Assembly (NCBI GenBank): GCA_027625915.1
Contig: JANTQA010000015.1
Coordinates: forward strand, 9,329,001-9,393,000
DNA: 64,000 bases
Source: Anaeramoeba flamelloides
Lineage: Eukaryota > Metamonada > Anaeramoebidae
Direction of reading: 5' to 3'
This document shows, piece by piece, positions 33,526 through 42,859 of this stretch (position 1 is its first letter; each line of letters opens with the position of its first letter). Below the pieces are notes generated by a model. The model was not told where the DNA came from. It searched no databases and worked only from the letters and a program-made list of their open reading frames with translations. Made by a program: the position numbers and the translations under genes.

Positions 33526-33726
33526 TACAGTCAGTTTCACTTTTAAGGCACAAACTTTCAACGAAATTTAAAGTACAAAAAAATCTCAAATTAAGGCACA
33601 AAATTCAAAATTTTTTTTTTTACAATTTATTTTTACTAGAATTTGAATTTTGTGCTTTAATTTGAGATTTTTATTTTGCCTTAAATTTTGTTTAAAGTTT
33701 GTGCCTTAAAAGTGAAACTGACTGTA
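33526..33726. repeat. CAGTCAGTT hairpin MITE, copy 10 (inverted loop)
   Basis: The ends are canonical, but the central loop is in the reverse orientation (TTTACAATTTATTTTTACTA) relative to copies 1-9, so it inserted in the opposite orientation. Confidence 0.92.
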
Positions 33727-34316
33727 TTAATTTAATTACAACGTATGGTTAATAAGCATTTTCTGGTCTTCAGTTTCACAGTAACTACACAAGAGTAAAT
33801 ATAAAACTGGGATCAAAAAAATTTTTTTATTGCTCAACACATTCAAAATTTTCTTAAATTTCGATTTTTGGTGTTTAGAAGTCTCTAGGACATCTAGTTT
33901 TCGAGATATTGCCCAAAATCGATTTTTATATACAAATTTTTTAATTGTGATTTTTTAACAACTATTTTGGGCAATAACTCGAAAAATATAAGACCCCCAA
34001 AAAAATGAATTATTTAGTTTGTTTTTATATTTTTTATTTAGTGACACCCATAAATTAAAATAAATTTTAAAGTTTTTTTTTTAATTGTAGGTTTTAGTAT
34101 ATATAAATATTTTAAAATCTTCTACTCATAACACGGAAAAAACTACTTAGTTACCAGTATTTATCCGAATTTTGGTACCTTAAGAGGATTTGAATTTTTG
34201 AAAAAAAAATTTTGAAAAGATTTAAAGGTAAATTCAGGTAGCAAACATGTATACACCAATTGATTAAATTATATTTAAAAATTTAAAAAAAAAATAAAAA
34301 AAACTATTAATTTAAT

Positions 34317-34401
34317 TGATCTTATCAGGAATCGAACTCCAGCTACACACTTTTCAAAATTTGAGATCTCGGTGCTCTACCGCTGAGCTAATGAGTAATT
34401 A
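34317..34401 (-). other. tRNA-like segment with A and B boxes (right arm)
   Basis: Read on the minus strand it has TAGCTCAGCGGTAGAGCACC and GAGTTCGATTCC, differing from the left-arm copy at only a few bases. As there, only the D arm folds well. Its presence in both arms follows from the arm duplication. Confidence 0.6.
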
Positions 34402-35171
34402 TTGGATATTTTAAAATTATAAAATTCTGAAGATAATAAAATTGAATTTTTAATTGAGTAATTTTTCTAATATATTTTTTTTAAAAAAAAAAAAACTCTA
34501 AGTTTTTATGATTAAATTTTTTTTTTTTTTTTTCATTGTAAAAAAAAATAACAAACTTATAATTGAATTGAAAAAAACTTATTTAAAAATTTTTTTTTTG
34601 AAAAAAATCATTTTAATAAGAAACTCTAGTTAAAATTTTTTGAATTGTTTTAGCATTTTTTTAATATTTTTCTAGTGATTATACTATCAAAAATTTGAAA
34701 AAATGAATATTTAGATAAAATAAGATGAGGAATAATAATTTTTTTTCAAAATATTGATAATGTGAATTTTTTTAATGATAAATTAGAAAAAAATGAAATT
34801 TTACTAGAGTTTTCCTATTTAAAAAAAAAAATTTTTTTAAAACATTGTTTTTCAGATAAAATAAAAATAAAAATCATTTTTTTGAGATGTTAAAAAAAAA
34901 TTTTTTTATTCAAAGTTACCAATTTTTAGTACTTTAAAAAATATTTTGAAAAAAAAATTTTTATATTCCATTTTTTAAAATTTTCAATTTTGAAAAAAGT
35001 CAAAAACACCTATTTTAAATACTAAATATTTTCATAACCACTAACCCTCATAAAGTTTAAATTTAAGAAATTCACAAAAAAAATCAAAATAAAAAATTTT
35101 TGAAAAAAAATTTTTGTCTATATCAAATATATTTTTATATATCATTTTATCAACTAATATTCACAGTAACT

Positions 35172-35374
35172 TACAGTCAGTTTCACTTTTAAGGCACAAA
35201 CTTTCAACGAAATTTAAGGCACAAAAAAATCTCAAATTAAAGCACATTTTTTGGAAATTGTTTTTTTTTACAATTTATTTTACTAGAATTTGAATTTTGT
35301 GCCTTAATTTGAGATTTTTTTTTGTGCCTTAAATTTCGTAGAAAGTTTGTGTCTTAAAAGTGAAACTGACTGTA
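35172..35374. repeat. CAGTCAGTT hairpin MITE, copy 11 (inverted loop)
   Basis: Canonical ends; loop orientation as in copy 10. It is inserted in the right arm only. Confidence 0.92.
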
Positions 35375-35890
35375 TATATTTTTATAATTAACTTGGATAA
35401 AAGTGAAAAAAAAATAATTTTTTTTTTTTAATCTAAAAAAAAAAATCAAAATTAAAAAATGTATAACTATTGTAGTTTAAAATATATTATAAATATAAAA
35501 TTTGAGTAAATCAAAAATGGGAAAATCAAAAGAGTAGTAAAAAAAATTTCAAAAAAAAATTTTTTCAAACCTTAATTTTTTCAATTTTTTTCACCAAAAT
35601 CATATTTTTGATCAAAAATTACCCTAGTAAGATAATCTTTAAAATACCAAAAAAAAATTATTTTTGTGTTAAAAGGTACCTTTTTTAGAAATGAAAAATT
35701 CAAAATTTCAAAAAAAGAATTTTTTTTGACAAAAATTCGAAAATTGAGAATAACTTCGAAACTAGATGAGATAAAGAGCTCTTAACTTGAAAAATCAATA
35801 TTTCAGATTATTTTAATTTTGGAACGATGAGTAATTCGCCCAGAGATTGAATATTTGTAAATTCAATTTTTTTCAATTTATACTTTTGTA

Positions 35891-36623
35891 GGCTAAATTC
35901 GAAAAATAATTAAAAAAACCCATTTTAATAAATTGGAAAATAAAAATTGAAATCTCAAAAAATCCCAATTAAATAATATTTTATCCCTAGCTTTAAACTT
36001 ACTAAACATTCCATTTTCATTTTTAAAATTGAAGATCTACAATTCTTAAAAATTTTTTTTTCTAATTTGTTGAAAACCAAAAAAATCTAATTGAAAAATT
36101 TTTTGTCTATTATAAATTTCACGGTTTCAGATTAAACCCAAATAAACATTTTACGGTTTGTGATATCGATTAAAATTTTATAATAGATAAACTCTTTCTA
36201 TGTCTTATGAAATTTTATGGTAGAGTCGGAACAGCTGTAATAGTTTTTAGTATTATCAAAAGATTTGAGATGTTTATTGAATTAAAATGTATTTAAAAAG
36301 ACTTTAAAAGAGAAAAAAACTCTTTTGATAAGGTACACAATGCCAATGAATCAGAAAGAAATTCACAAAACTAACAAGCTGGAGAATTTTCTAGGATTTT
36401 TTACATTTGTATTGTTAGTGAAATAACTTTCCAAGATTTTTTTACAATTGCTCTTGATCAGAGGAATAGGAAAGAGTTTGAAATCAAAGGGTTTAATATT
36501 CAATCTAATTTCTCCAGACTTCGACTTACCCAATTTATTCAAAAAAAAACAGTTGAGAAATTTCATTTTTTATTTTTTTTGGTTACTTTAAATTTTAACA
36601 AAAAATTTTCAAAAAATAATATT
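35891..36623. other. Upstream region of the TIM14/Pam18 gene
   Basis: AT-rich, no gene recognised. A solitary hairpin-element terminus (AAATTTTATGGTAGAGTCGG, near 36,210) lies here. The minus-strand frames at 36,363-36,949 are shadows of the J-protein gene and its flank. Confidence 0.5.
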
Positions 36624-36959
36624 ATGTCTCTTGGAAAAAGTCCAATTATGATGGCTGTAGGTGCTGTAGGAGCACTTGTTGGATCACGAATCCTCGTATC
36701 GACCTTGATGGAGCATGGACCTAAATTGCTTACAAAGGCCTTTAATTCTTCAAAATACGGGTTTGATATGAAAATGAACAAAACAGAAGCATCCAAAATT
36801 CTTGGTGTAAGTTTAAATGCTTCCCAAGACGATATCAAAAAAAGACACAGACGTTTGATGTATCTTAACCATCCCGATCGTGGTGGTTCGCCTTTAATTT
36901 CTACAAAAATTAATGAAGCAAAAGAGCTCTTATTTGGTGGCAAAAGCACTCAAAATTAA
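36624..36959 (+). CDS. PAM18: TIM14/Pam18 (DNAJC19-like) mitochondrial import J-protein
   Basis: A single-exon gene of 111 residues. ATG 36,624 is chosen because MSLGKSPIMMAVGAVGALVG begins the conserved N-terminal membrane segment (about 6-24). The in-frame ATG 15 codons upstream would add a family-atypical Phe/Asn/Lys extension. After a short linker (KYGFDMKMNKTEASKILGV) comes a C-terminal J domain whose catalytic loop HPD lies in YLNHPDRGGSP. The protein ends KINEAKELLFG, as in animal and fungal Pam18. These proteins sit in the inner membrane of mitochondria or related organelles and stimulate the ATPase of mtHsp70 in the presequence translocase motor. Length and domain order are normal, so the gene looks intact. 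It implies a mitochondrion or mitochondrion-related organelle with a TIM motor. Confidence 0.95.
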   Translation: MSLGKSPIMMAVGAVGALVGSRILVSTLMEHGPKLLTKAFNSSKYGFDMKMNKTEASKILGVSLNASQDDIKKRHRRLMYLNHPDRGGSPLISTKINEAKELLFGGKSTQN

Positions 36960-37241
36960 TCAAATACAAGTTTTAATTCAATTTTTTCTTTTTCAACCAT
37001 TTGTTTGAATACAGGGCTTTAATTTTTTTTTTTTTTTTTTTACAAGAAGAAATTTCAATTAATTTAGTTTTATTTTTTTTTTATTATAGTTTAATTCTTT
37101 ACTTCACCAAAATCAAAAATAAAAGTATACCTAATTAAACTTTGTGTTCTTCTTTAAAAATACAAAACCTTTTAAATTTTTGTTCAAATAAAATCTGTTG
37201 AAGGCTTTAATCATAATTTTTTTTCAGGTTATTTGGACTTT

Positions 37242-37245
<4 letters not shown>

Positions 37246-37280
<35 letters not shown>
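37246..37280 (+). repeat. Poly-T tract (35 T)
   Basis: A long homopolymer about 290 bp downstream of the TIM14/Pam18 stop codon. Confidence 0.95.
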
Positions 37281-37281
<1 letters not shown>

Positions 37282-38282
37282 ACTAAGATAAAACACAACA
37301 CAAACAAAAAAACTTCTTTGTTTTCAATTAAATTAAATTGTTCGATTTGTTAGTAGTGGAATAAGAACACTTGGTTCCTCTTTTGTAATTTTATACGAAT
37401 TCTTCTACTAAATTGATTTTTTAGAGGAATTTGAAATTTCAAGTGGATACCATCTCTTTTTTCAATTCTAAATTCTTTTCAATTAGGATTCTTATTTCAA
37501 CAACATATAGGTCAGTGTATAACATAAAATGGCACCAAACAAATAAATAGAGCACACAAAGCACAATCTATTTCTTTGAAGCCTCTAGTAGCTAAAGAAT
37601 AAATAGAAAACGAGGGATAATAATTTCGTATAAACTTGGGAAGACTGTCTAACTCTTTCAAACTTTGAAATTGTCATTATTTAAACTACTATTATTTTCC
37701 AATTAATAAATAAAAATTTTTATTTCAATTTCCAAAATGAACACTTAATTATTGCGGCTAAAATCAGATTTGCAGAGTAAAAATTTTATCTTAGAGTCAT
37801 CTCAGGAAGTTTAATTTGTTGTCTTAAAATAATCATTTTCAAAAGATGTTGTAAAGATCTGTTGGTTTTGCTTGCACTTAAAAATTAGAAAAATATTTTG
37901 GAATGTGAACTAAAAAATTTCATTTTTTAATTGGAAAATAATAGTAGTTTTAACGTTGATCTCAAGTGTGATTCTACATGAAAATATTCAAAATCAAGAT
38001 ATAAATAGTTTGTATATCAATTTTACTGATATTTTTATTGAATTATTTTCAATAAGTCTTTTTTTGAAAAAAATTTAATAGACACACCATTTACAAAGAG
38101 AACAAAAAGTGAATAAATTTCTTTTATTTTTAAAGAATTTATTTTTGGGTTTATTCTCTCTGTTTATCTCTAAAATTTTTTCCAAATCAGTTTTCCACAA
38201 AAAAAACCTAATTTTTTATAATTTTGTTTAAAAATATTTTTATTAACTTCTACCTAAATACAACAAATTAATATTGTTTAAG

Positions 38283-38600
38283 GGTCGAGTTATTACGGCT
38301 AAAAATACTTTTCTGAAATGGAAAAAAAAAAATTGTAATTTTAATGAGTGACTAACGACAATCAAAAACTAACCAACATGTGAAGCAGTATCGATCTCAC
38401 AAAATCAACAATCAAAAAAGAGTACATTTTTAAAGAAAAAAAACGGCAAAGAGAGATACTCAATTTTCAATTTGAATGGTTAGAATATCCAATTTTAAAA
38501 AAAACTGTGTTAGTTTTGATATTTTGATCTTTGGCGCTTTTTGAGATGTTAATGAAAATTTTTTTTTTTCATTTTTTTCATTTCTCAAATGAAATTTTAA
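38283..38600 (+). repeat. Dispersed repeat, ~320 bp (copy 2)
   Basis: It matches 5625-5945 across GAGTTATTACGGC / AGTAATTAGGGTG, TTTTCTGAAATGGAAAAAAA and CTTTGGCGCTTTTTGAGAT. Same orientation as copy 1. Confidence 0.55.
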
Positions 38601-39680
38601 TTAAAAGATCAAATCCTTTTTATTTGTTGGATCCAGATTGAAAAAAGAAAAATTTTCAAAAAAATTTAAATTTTGAAGAAATCTCACTGATAGTAAATTC
38701 TCAGAGTTTGTATGGTGAATAAATAACCTTGAACCTTTAATCTTGTTTTAAAAATATTATAAAAATAAATCAAATATTGAATCCTTGTAGATCTAAAAAA
38801 ATTGATATTCTTTTTGATCACAAATATTTATCAAATTTATTGAAATTTAAAAGATTAAGTGTAAATTTTTTTTATAAATATCAAGAGTATAAAAAAGGAA
38901 CTATTATTATTAAAATCAATTATTTAAGAATATCTATTTTTTTTTATTAGAATTATTTGAATGGAAAATCTGTTTTATTTGTTTGAAAATCTTTAAAAAA
39001 TTGAGAAATCATTGTAAATTCTATTTATACCTTTAATCTTTATATTGTTAATTGTTCACTGAAAAAAATTAAGATTAGTTTATTAATTATTGATTAAAAA
39101 TAATCAAATTAAAAAGTATTACTTTAGATTATAAGTCAAATTTTCGCTTGTTTTAAAAATGTATTTTGGGAGAATTTTTAATTTCTTTGTTTGGTTGTTT
39201 TTCTCAGATTTTTTTATTCAATAAAAAGAAAAAAAATGATTTGAACTATACTTAGAATCAAAAAATAAAATTTTATTATAAAGTTTAAAATAATTATTGG
39301 AATTCTTTTGAGAATTAAGTTGATTTTTTAAACTGGGTTATTTAAATACTTTGTGCTTTTATTTTTAAACTCTCTTTTTGTATACGTTCAACAAAAATAA
39401 TATGATTTGTTCTTCTATCAAAGAAAATAATTTTGTTTGGAATAATTGAGGAATATGTTGAATTTTTAACTTTACAAATTGAGAAAAATGGATCTAAACT
39501 TTTCAAAAACAATAATTCATTTCGGAAAATAGTATTTAAAAATAAGTTTGCTATTGTAGTTATCAGATTTTTAATTTGGGTTTTTCAATTTCAAGATGCG
39601 ATAAATTTTTTTTTTGAATTTCCTATGAAATTTACTTTTAGATTTTTTTGAGTTTCCTTGCCATTTGATAAAGTAATACA

Positions 39681-39807
39681 GCTATTTCAACTCAGGTGTG
39701 AATCGCACTCATTCATTGAATGGGTTGGGAAACCTTCCAAGTTAATTTAAAATGTTTCCCGCCCATTCAACGAATGAGTGCGATTCACACCTGAGTTGAA
39801 ACGGCTT
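39681..39807. repeat. Near-perfect ~125 bp hairpin, unusually G+C-rich
   Basis: The left arm TTTCAACTCAGGTGTGAATC continues through GCACTCATTCATTGAATGGG. It is mirrored by CCCATTCAACGAATGAGTGC and GATTCACACCTGAGTTGAAA, with about one mismatch in 40 bp. The loop of ~35 bases is AAACCTTCCAAGTTAATTTA-like. Flanks ACAGCTA and CGGCTTTA resemble other hairpin-element ends in the window (ACAGCTGTTCC). It is either a compact MITE or a locus able to make a double-stranded RNA hairpin. Confidence 0.8.
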
Positions 39808-39904
39808 TAATATTCGACAAATTCCAAGGAGTAAAATAATTACAAGAAACTTTCACAAATCAAAATTAACAGCAAAATGGTTGCATATGCTTCCCAAAAG
39901 CAAT

Positions 39905-40276
39905 CAACACAAGTGTAAATAGAAAAAGTTTGTAAAAAATAGAGTTTTTACAATTTTAGAGATAAATAAACAATCACATGAATTATACAAATTTTAGTAA
40001 TAGTCAACAAAACATCCTTTTTGATTTTTGAGCTTGAGTGGGTTTTCAATAGAAAACTGTTTGGTAAACACCAATACTTTTGTTTGAATAATGATTTTTA
40101 TTACATTTGAAAGATTGTTGTTTTCTCAAACGATTTTTTGATTAAAATTTTTATTAGTCTATTAAGAGAATCAGATATTATATTTACTATTACTAAAATT
40201 TGGATAAATAAATGGAACTCTTTATTTATCTCCAAAATTACAAAAACTCTATATTTTACAACATTCATATTTCAAC
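39905..40276. mobile_element. TACACAAG-family MITE, copy B3
   Basis: The left end ACACAAGTGTAAATAGAAAA leads into GTAAAAAATAGAGTTTTTAC, mirrored on the right by CTCTATATTTTACAACATTC. The interior matches B1 (for example CAGATATTATATTTACTATT). The right terminus is missing: CATTCATATTT is followed at once by the neighbouring TTAA element, so B3 looks truncated there. Confidence 0.65.
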
Positions 40277-40279
40277 AAA

Positions 40280-41219
40280 TTAAGGGACTAGTCTATATTA
40301 AATTTTTTTAGGTAAATTTAATAGAGATTTAGAATTTTTTTTGCCAATTACTTAGATTTCAAATCAAAGTGAAAAACTTCTTAGTATAGTAATGAAATCT
40401 TGCTAAATGACATTCATTCAATTTAGTTATTGTTTTTATCGGAATAAACAATTTTTCCATTTTTTCACTTTTTTGAAAGTTGCCTTTTTTCAACTTTTCG
40501 CAAAAATACAAAAAATAAAAAAAAATATGAGCAAGAAAGCAAAACCTTGTTATGTTTGTAGAAGAAGTACAAAAAATATTTTGAAAAATAAACCTGAAAG
40601 GATTTTTTGGATTTGCACGAAAACATAGTTTGATTCGAAAAAAATATACAATATATGCTTTACTCTTAATAAAAGGTTTTTTTTTTTTATATTGTACCAT
40701 TCTTTTTTTTCATGAATCTACTTTTTCAGTCTACACTCTTTTGTTTTTGTTGAATTGGAAGTTTTTTTAAGTGTTCCCAAATTACCATTCCAAAAGTTTT
40801 TGTCAGAGTCAAAAAAAATCAAAGAAAAGAATAAGAACTATTTTTTAAAAAAGTAATTATTGATAAAACAAATTGGGTTCTTTATAGAGTCAAGTTGGAT
40901 GAATAGAAGTGAAGGAGAAAATATTAACCAGTTTTAAATTATTTTTTCGTTTTTAAAAATGAGAATAACTATTATTTTTGAGAAAATAATTAAATCCAAA
41001 ATTAATCAAAAAATTCTCATCCGTTTAAGATCTTTTTTTTTAAAAAAATTTTTAAAAGTCACTTTTTTTGACTAAAATTGTAAAATTTTAAAAAAACAAG
41101 AACTAAAAGTTCTAACATTGAAAAAACCCGTATATTTTCAATTTTAAACATATTTCACGATAAGGATTCCTTATTTAGTTATTGGACAAAAAAAAAATTA
41201 ATATAGACTAGTCCCTTAA
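40280..41219. mobile_element. TTAA-flanked element E2 (~940 bp) with an internal ORF
   Basis: TTAAGGGACTAGTCTATATT at the left and AATATAGACTAGTCCCTTAA at the right are mirror images with TTAA on both sides. Compared with E1 (186 bp), it shares only the ends (TTTAATAGAGATTTAGAA; AAGGATTCCTTATTTAG). It carries about 740 bp of extra internal DNA, which includes the Vfa1-like ORF. Confidence 0.7.
40529..40628 (+). CDS. Short Vfa1-like zinc-ribbon ORF inside a transposable element
   Basis: An ATG at 40,529 opens a 32-33 residue frame, MSKKAKPCYVCRRSTKNILK then NKPERIFWICTKT and stop. KPCYVCRRST...FWIC resembles the N-terminal Cys-x2-Cys region of VPS4-associated protein Vfa1 (KPCYVCYKPT...FFYVC). 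The resemblance is from memory. The family's next conserved His-Leu and the long C-terminal helix are absent, so if related this is a fragment, or an exon whose partner was not found. It lies in the private internal part of a TTAA-flanked element, a possible case of gene-fragment capture. It could also be chance. Confidence 0.3.
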
Positions 41220-41286
41220 GCAATAAAAACATTTTTTCAAAATCTTCTAAGTTATCTTTATAACTCTTTAATCTTTTTTCTTTCCA

Positions 41287-42309
41287 ATGATAGACGAATT
41301 ACAAAAAAGATCTGAATTAAGAAGAAAGGCAATTTTAACTGAAAGACAACAGCAAAAACAAATTCAAGAATCTAATAAAAACCCTGAAGAGAACGCAGAA
41401 TTATTTACAAAAAATTTTAGTAAACAAACCAAACTGATCGAAGAAGCAGTTTCCAAAAAAGAAACATTTCTGAGTTCAACTCTAAAACTCAAAACAGACT
41501 ATTTAAATAATATCGATTCTGAAATCAAAAAATTAATTACTTTACTTTCTGAATCTACACTTTTTATTCCAAGGTACGATCAACAAACGTCACAAAGAAA
41601 AATTGAATCGTTCATAGAAATACATCAAAACCTTCGATCGGAACTAATACCTAAAAAGCGATTTAAATTTAAATCTCGCAAAAAAATCTCAACAAATTCC
41701 CAAAAAAAAGTAAAACAAACAGAAAAAGAAAAAGAAATAACAAACCAAAATGGAAAAACAAACCAAATAAAAAAGAATAATTCAACCCAGAATGCAGAAA
41801 ATACTGAAAATTCAATTTCTTTCAAAAATCTAGCAAACGAAGAAAAGATATTAAACCGTGAACAATGTTTAGATCGAGACATCTTTCTTTCAAATTTAAA
41901 AAATTGTAAATTGATAATACCAGTTTTACTTTCTTCATTAAAAATAGATCGGATTTATGACTCAGTTATCTGCGTTGGCCCTGTAAAAGGCTCTATTCAT
42001 TTAGAGTCATGTGAAAATTGTGTATTGTTCCTTGCTTCGCAACAAATCAGAATCCATAACGCAAACAATTGTAAATTTTATCTGTATGCCTCAAGCTCCC
42101 CAATTATTGAAACTTCTTCAAAGGTTGGGTTTTCTCCTTACACCTTTTCTTATCCAAACCTTCAAAATGATTTATTGAAATGCAATTTTGATAAATCTTC
42201 AAACCAATGGGACAATGTTAAGGATTTTAATTGGCTAAGAAGCTCAAAATCTCCAAATTGGTACATTATCGAAGAAAATGAAAGAGAGCAAAAAATATTA
42301 GAAAAATAA
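41287..42309 (+). CDS. TBCC: Tubulin-binding cofactor C
   Basis: A single exon of 340 residues starts MIDELQKRSELRRKAILTER. Residues 1-125 are helical and charged, like the spectrin-like N-terminal bundle of TBCC. Residues 125-185 are a Lys/Glu/Asn-rich linker. About 190-325 form the C-CAP/CARP beta-helix, with GSIHLESCENCVLFLASQQIR, then IHNANNCKFYLYASSSPIIE, FSPYTFSYP, and DNVKDFNWLRSSKSPNWYII. Arg255 in QQIRIH corresponds to the catalytic arginine finger that makes TBCC (with cofactors D and E) a GTPase activator for beta-tubulin during alpha/beta-tubulin dimer assembly. Length and domain order are usual. The start lies 68 bp beyond the TTAA element E2, so the promoter may include element DNA. 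Confidence 0.94.
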   Translation: MIDELQKRSELRRKAILTERQQQKQIQESNKNPEENAELFTKNFSKQTKLIEEAVSKKETFLSSTLKLKTDYLNNIDSEIKKLITLLSESTLFIPRYDQQTSQRKIESFIEIHQNLRSELIPKKRFKFKSRKKISTNSQKKVKQTEKEKEITNQNGKTNQIKKNNSTQNAENTENSISFKNLANEEKILNREQCLDRDIFLSNLKNCKLIIPVLLSSLKIDRIYDSVICVGPVKGSIHLESCENCVLFLASQQIRIHNANNCKFYLYASSSPIIETSSKVGFSPYTFSYPNLQNDLLKCNFDKSSNQWDNVKDFNWLRSSKSPNWYIIEENEREQKILEK

Positions 42310-42859
42310 AATGAAAAAAAAATCTCGTTGGGTATATTTTCTGTTCTTTTCTGTAACTTTTTTTGTTTTTTTTTTAAAAGTTAAAATAATATTGCAATTT
42401 TTACACAACACGAGAACTCAGGCCAAATATAATTTATAGTTTTCAACATGTCACATACACAAGACGGGGTTCTCATTTTAAAAAATACAAGATAAAATGA
42501 TCCAGATTTCCAATGATACTGATACATTCAAAAAAAAAGAATAAAATTTTTGGTTCAATTTCCTTTTTTCTGTTAGTTATTGTACTTTGGAAAAAACTTT
42601 CATCTCAGGCAAAAAAAAATTCGGCCAAAGTGTATTTTTGAAGATACTGATAAATTCAAAAAAAAGTTTTAAACTTTTTGGTTCAATTTCCATTTTTTTT
42701 GCATCTTATAAACCGACTTTTAAAACATTATTTTTTCCAACAAGTCATGTTTTCACCTAATTTACAAGTTTTCTGAGAATTTAGAACAATAACATTCATT
42801 ATCCAAAGGTCATAAAAACATTTTCAAAAATAGGAAAGTGAACAAAAAAATTAAAAACA

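Larger units (their letters stand above)
30314..33785 (+). mobile_element. Cargo of the composite element: decayed coding sequence
   Basis: Plus-strand coding character begins at ATG 30,381 (MENHNNSQSIPEETEDHH). It continues in pieces with polar, Asn/Lys/Ser-rich protein and short folded-looking stretches (for example LVDLEYLP near 31,290 and YMYKLFNGEETIYLCDTLRL near 31,390). A Cys/His cluster CPFCLKPKDGPRHPFDC lies near 32,070 (C-x2-C-x8-H-x3-C), which is zinc-knuckle-like but not canonical CCHC. A helical piece lies at about 32,490-32,810. No transposase, reverse transcriptase or integrase was recognised. It is broken, with several interruptions besides five MITE insertions. It may be the element's own gene or a captured host gene. 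Confidence 0.55.
27999..35890. mobile_element. Composite element: 3.5 kb cargo between two inverted 1.9 kb arms
   Basis: The outermost ends are TACACAAGTATAAATTG and its near-mirror CAATTTATACTTTTGTA. Left arm 27,999-30,313 and right arm 33,786-35,890 are inverted copies of each other along their entire length. After subtracting nested hairpin MITEs the arms are about 1915 and 1902 bp. Each arm also ends on its inner side with the same kind of terminus (TATTTACTCTTGTGTA left, TACACAAGAGTAAATA right), so each arm by itself looks like a TIR element. The central 30,314-33,785 holds degraded protein-coding sequence. The object as a whole is broken by eight MITE insertions and other decay. It is not an LTR structure, since the arms are inverted. 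A long foldback element is the simpler alternative. Confidence 0.75.
33786..35890 (-). mobile_element. Right arm of the composite element
   Basis: It starts TACACAAGAGTAAATATAA (inner) and ends TTTATACTTTTGTA (outer), mirroring the left arm throughout, including GGGCAATAACTCGAAAAATA and the tRNA-like segment. One nested MITE (35,172) has no counterpart in the left arm, whose empty site reads AAGTTACTGTGAATATTAG near 28,530. Confidence 0.8.
36960..39680. other. Intergenic AT-rich region, no gene recognised
   Basis: It contains a 35 bp poly-T (37,246-37,280) and a copy of the ~320 bp dispersed repeat at 38,283-38,600. Otherwise it is low-complexity AT sequence. The small frame at 39,433-39,651 has no recognisable domain and poor composition. 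Confidence 0.55.

Noticed and set aside
27999-35890. An LTR retrotransposon or Polinton
   Set aside because: The long terminal repeats are inverted, not direct, and no polymerase, integrase, protease or capsid signature was recognised.
25500-36000. CRISPR array, because of many similar ~200 bp repeats
   Set aside because: Repeats are full palindromic MITEs at irregular spacing in eukaryotic DNA, not short direct repeats with uniform spacers.
36563-36949. 128-residue minus-strand frame
   Set aside because: Antisense shadow of the TIM14/Pam18 gene.
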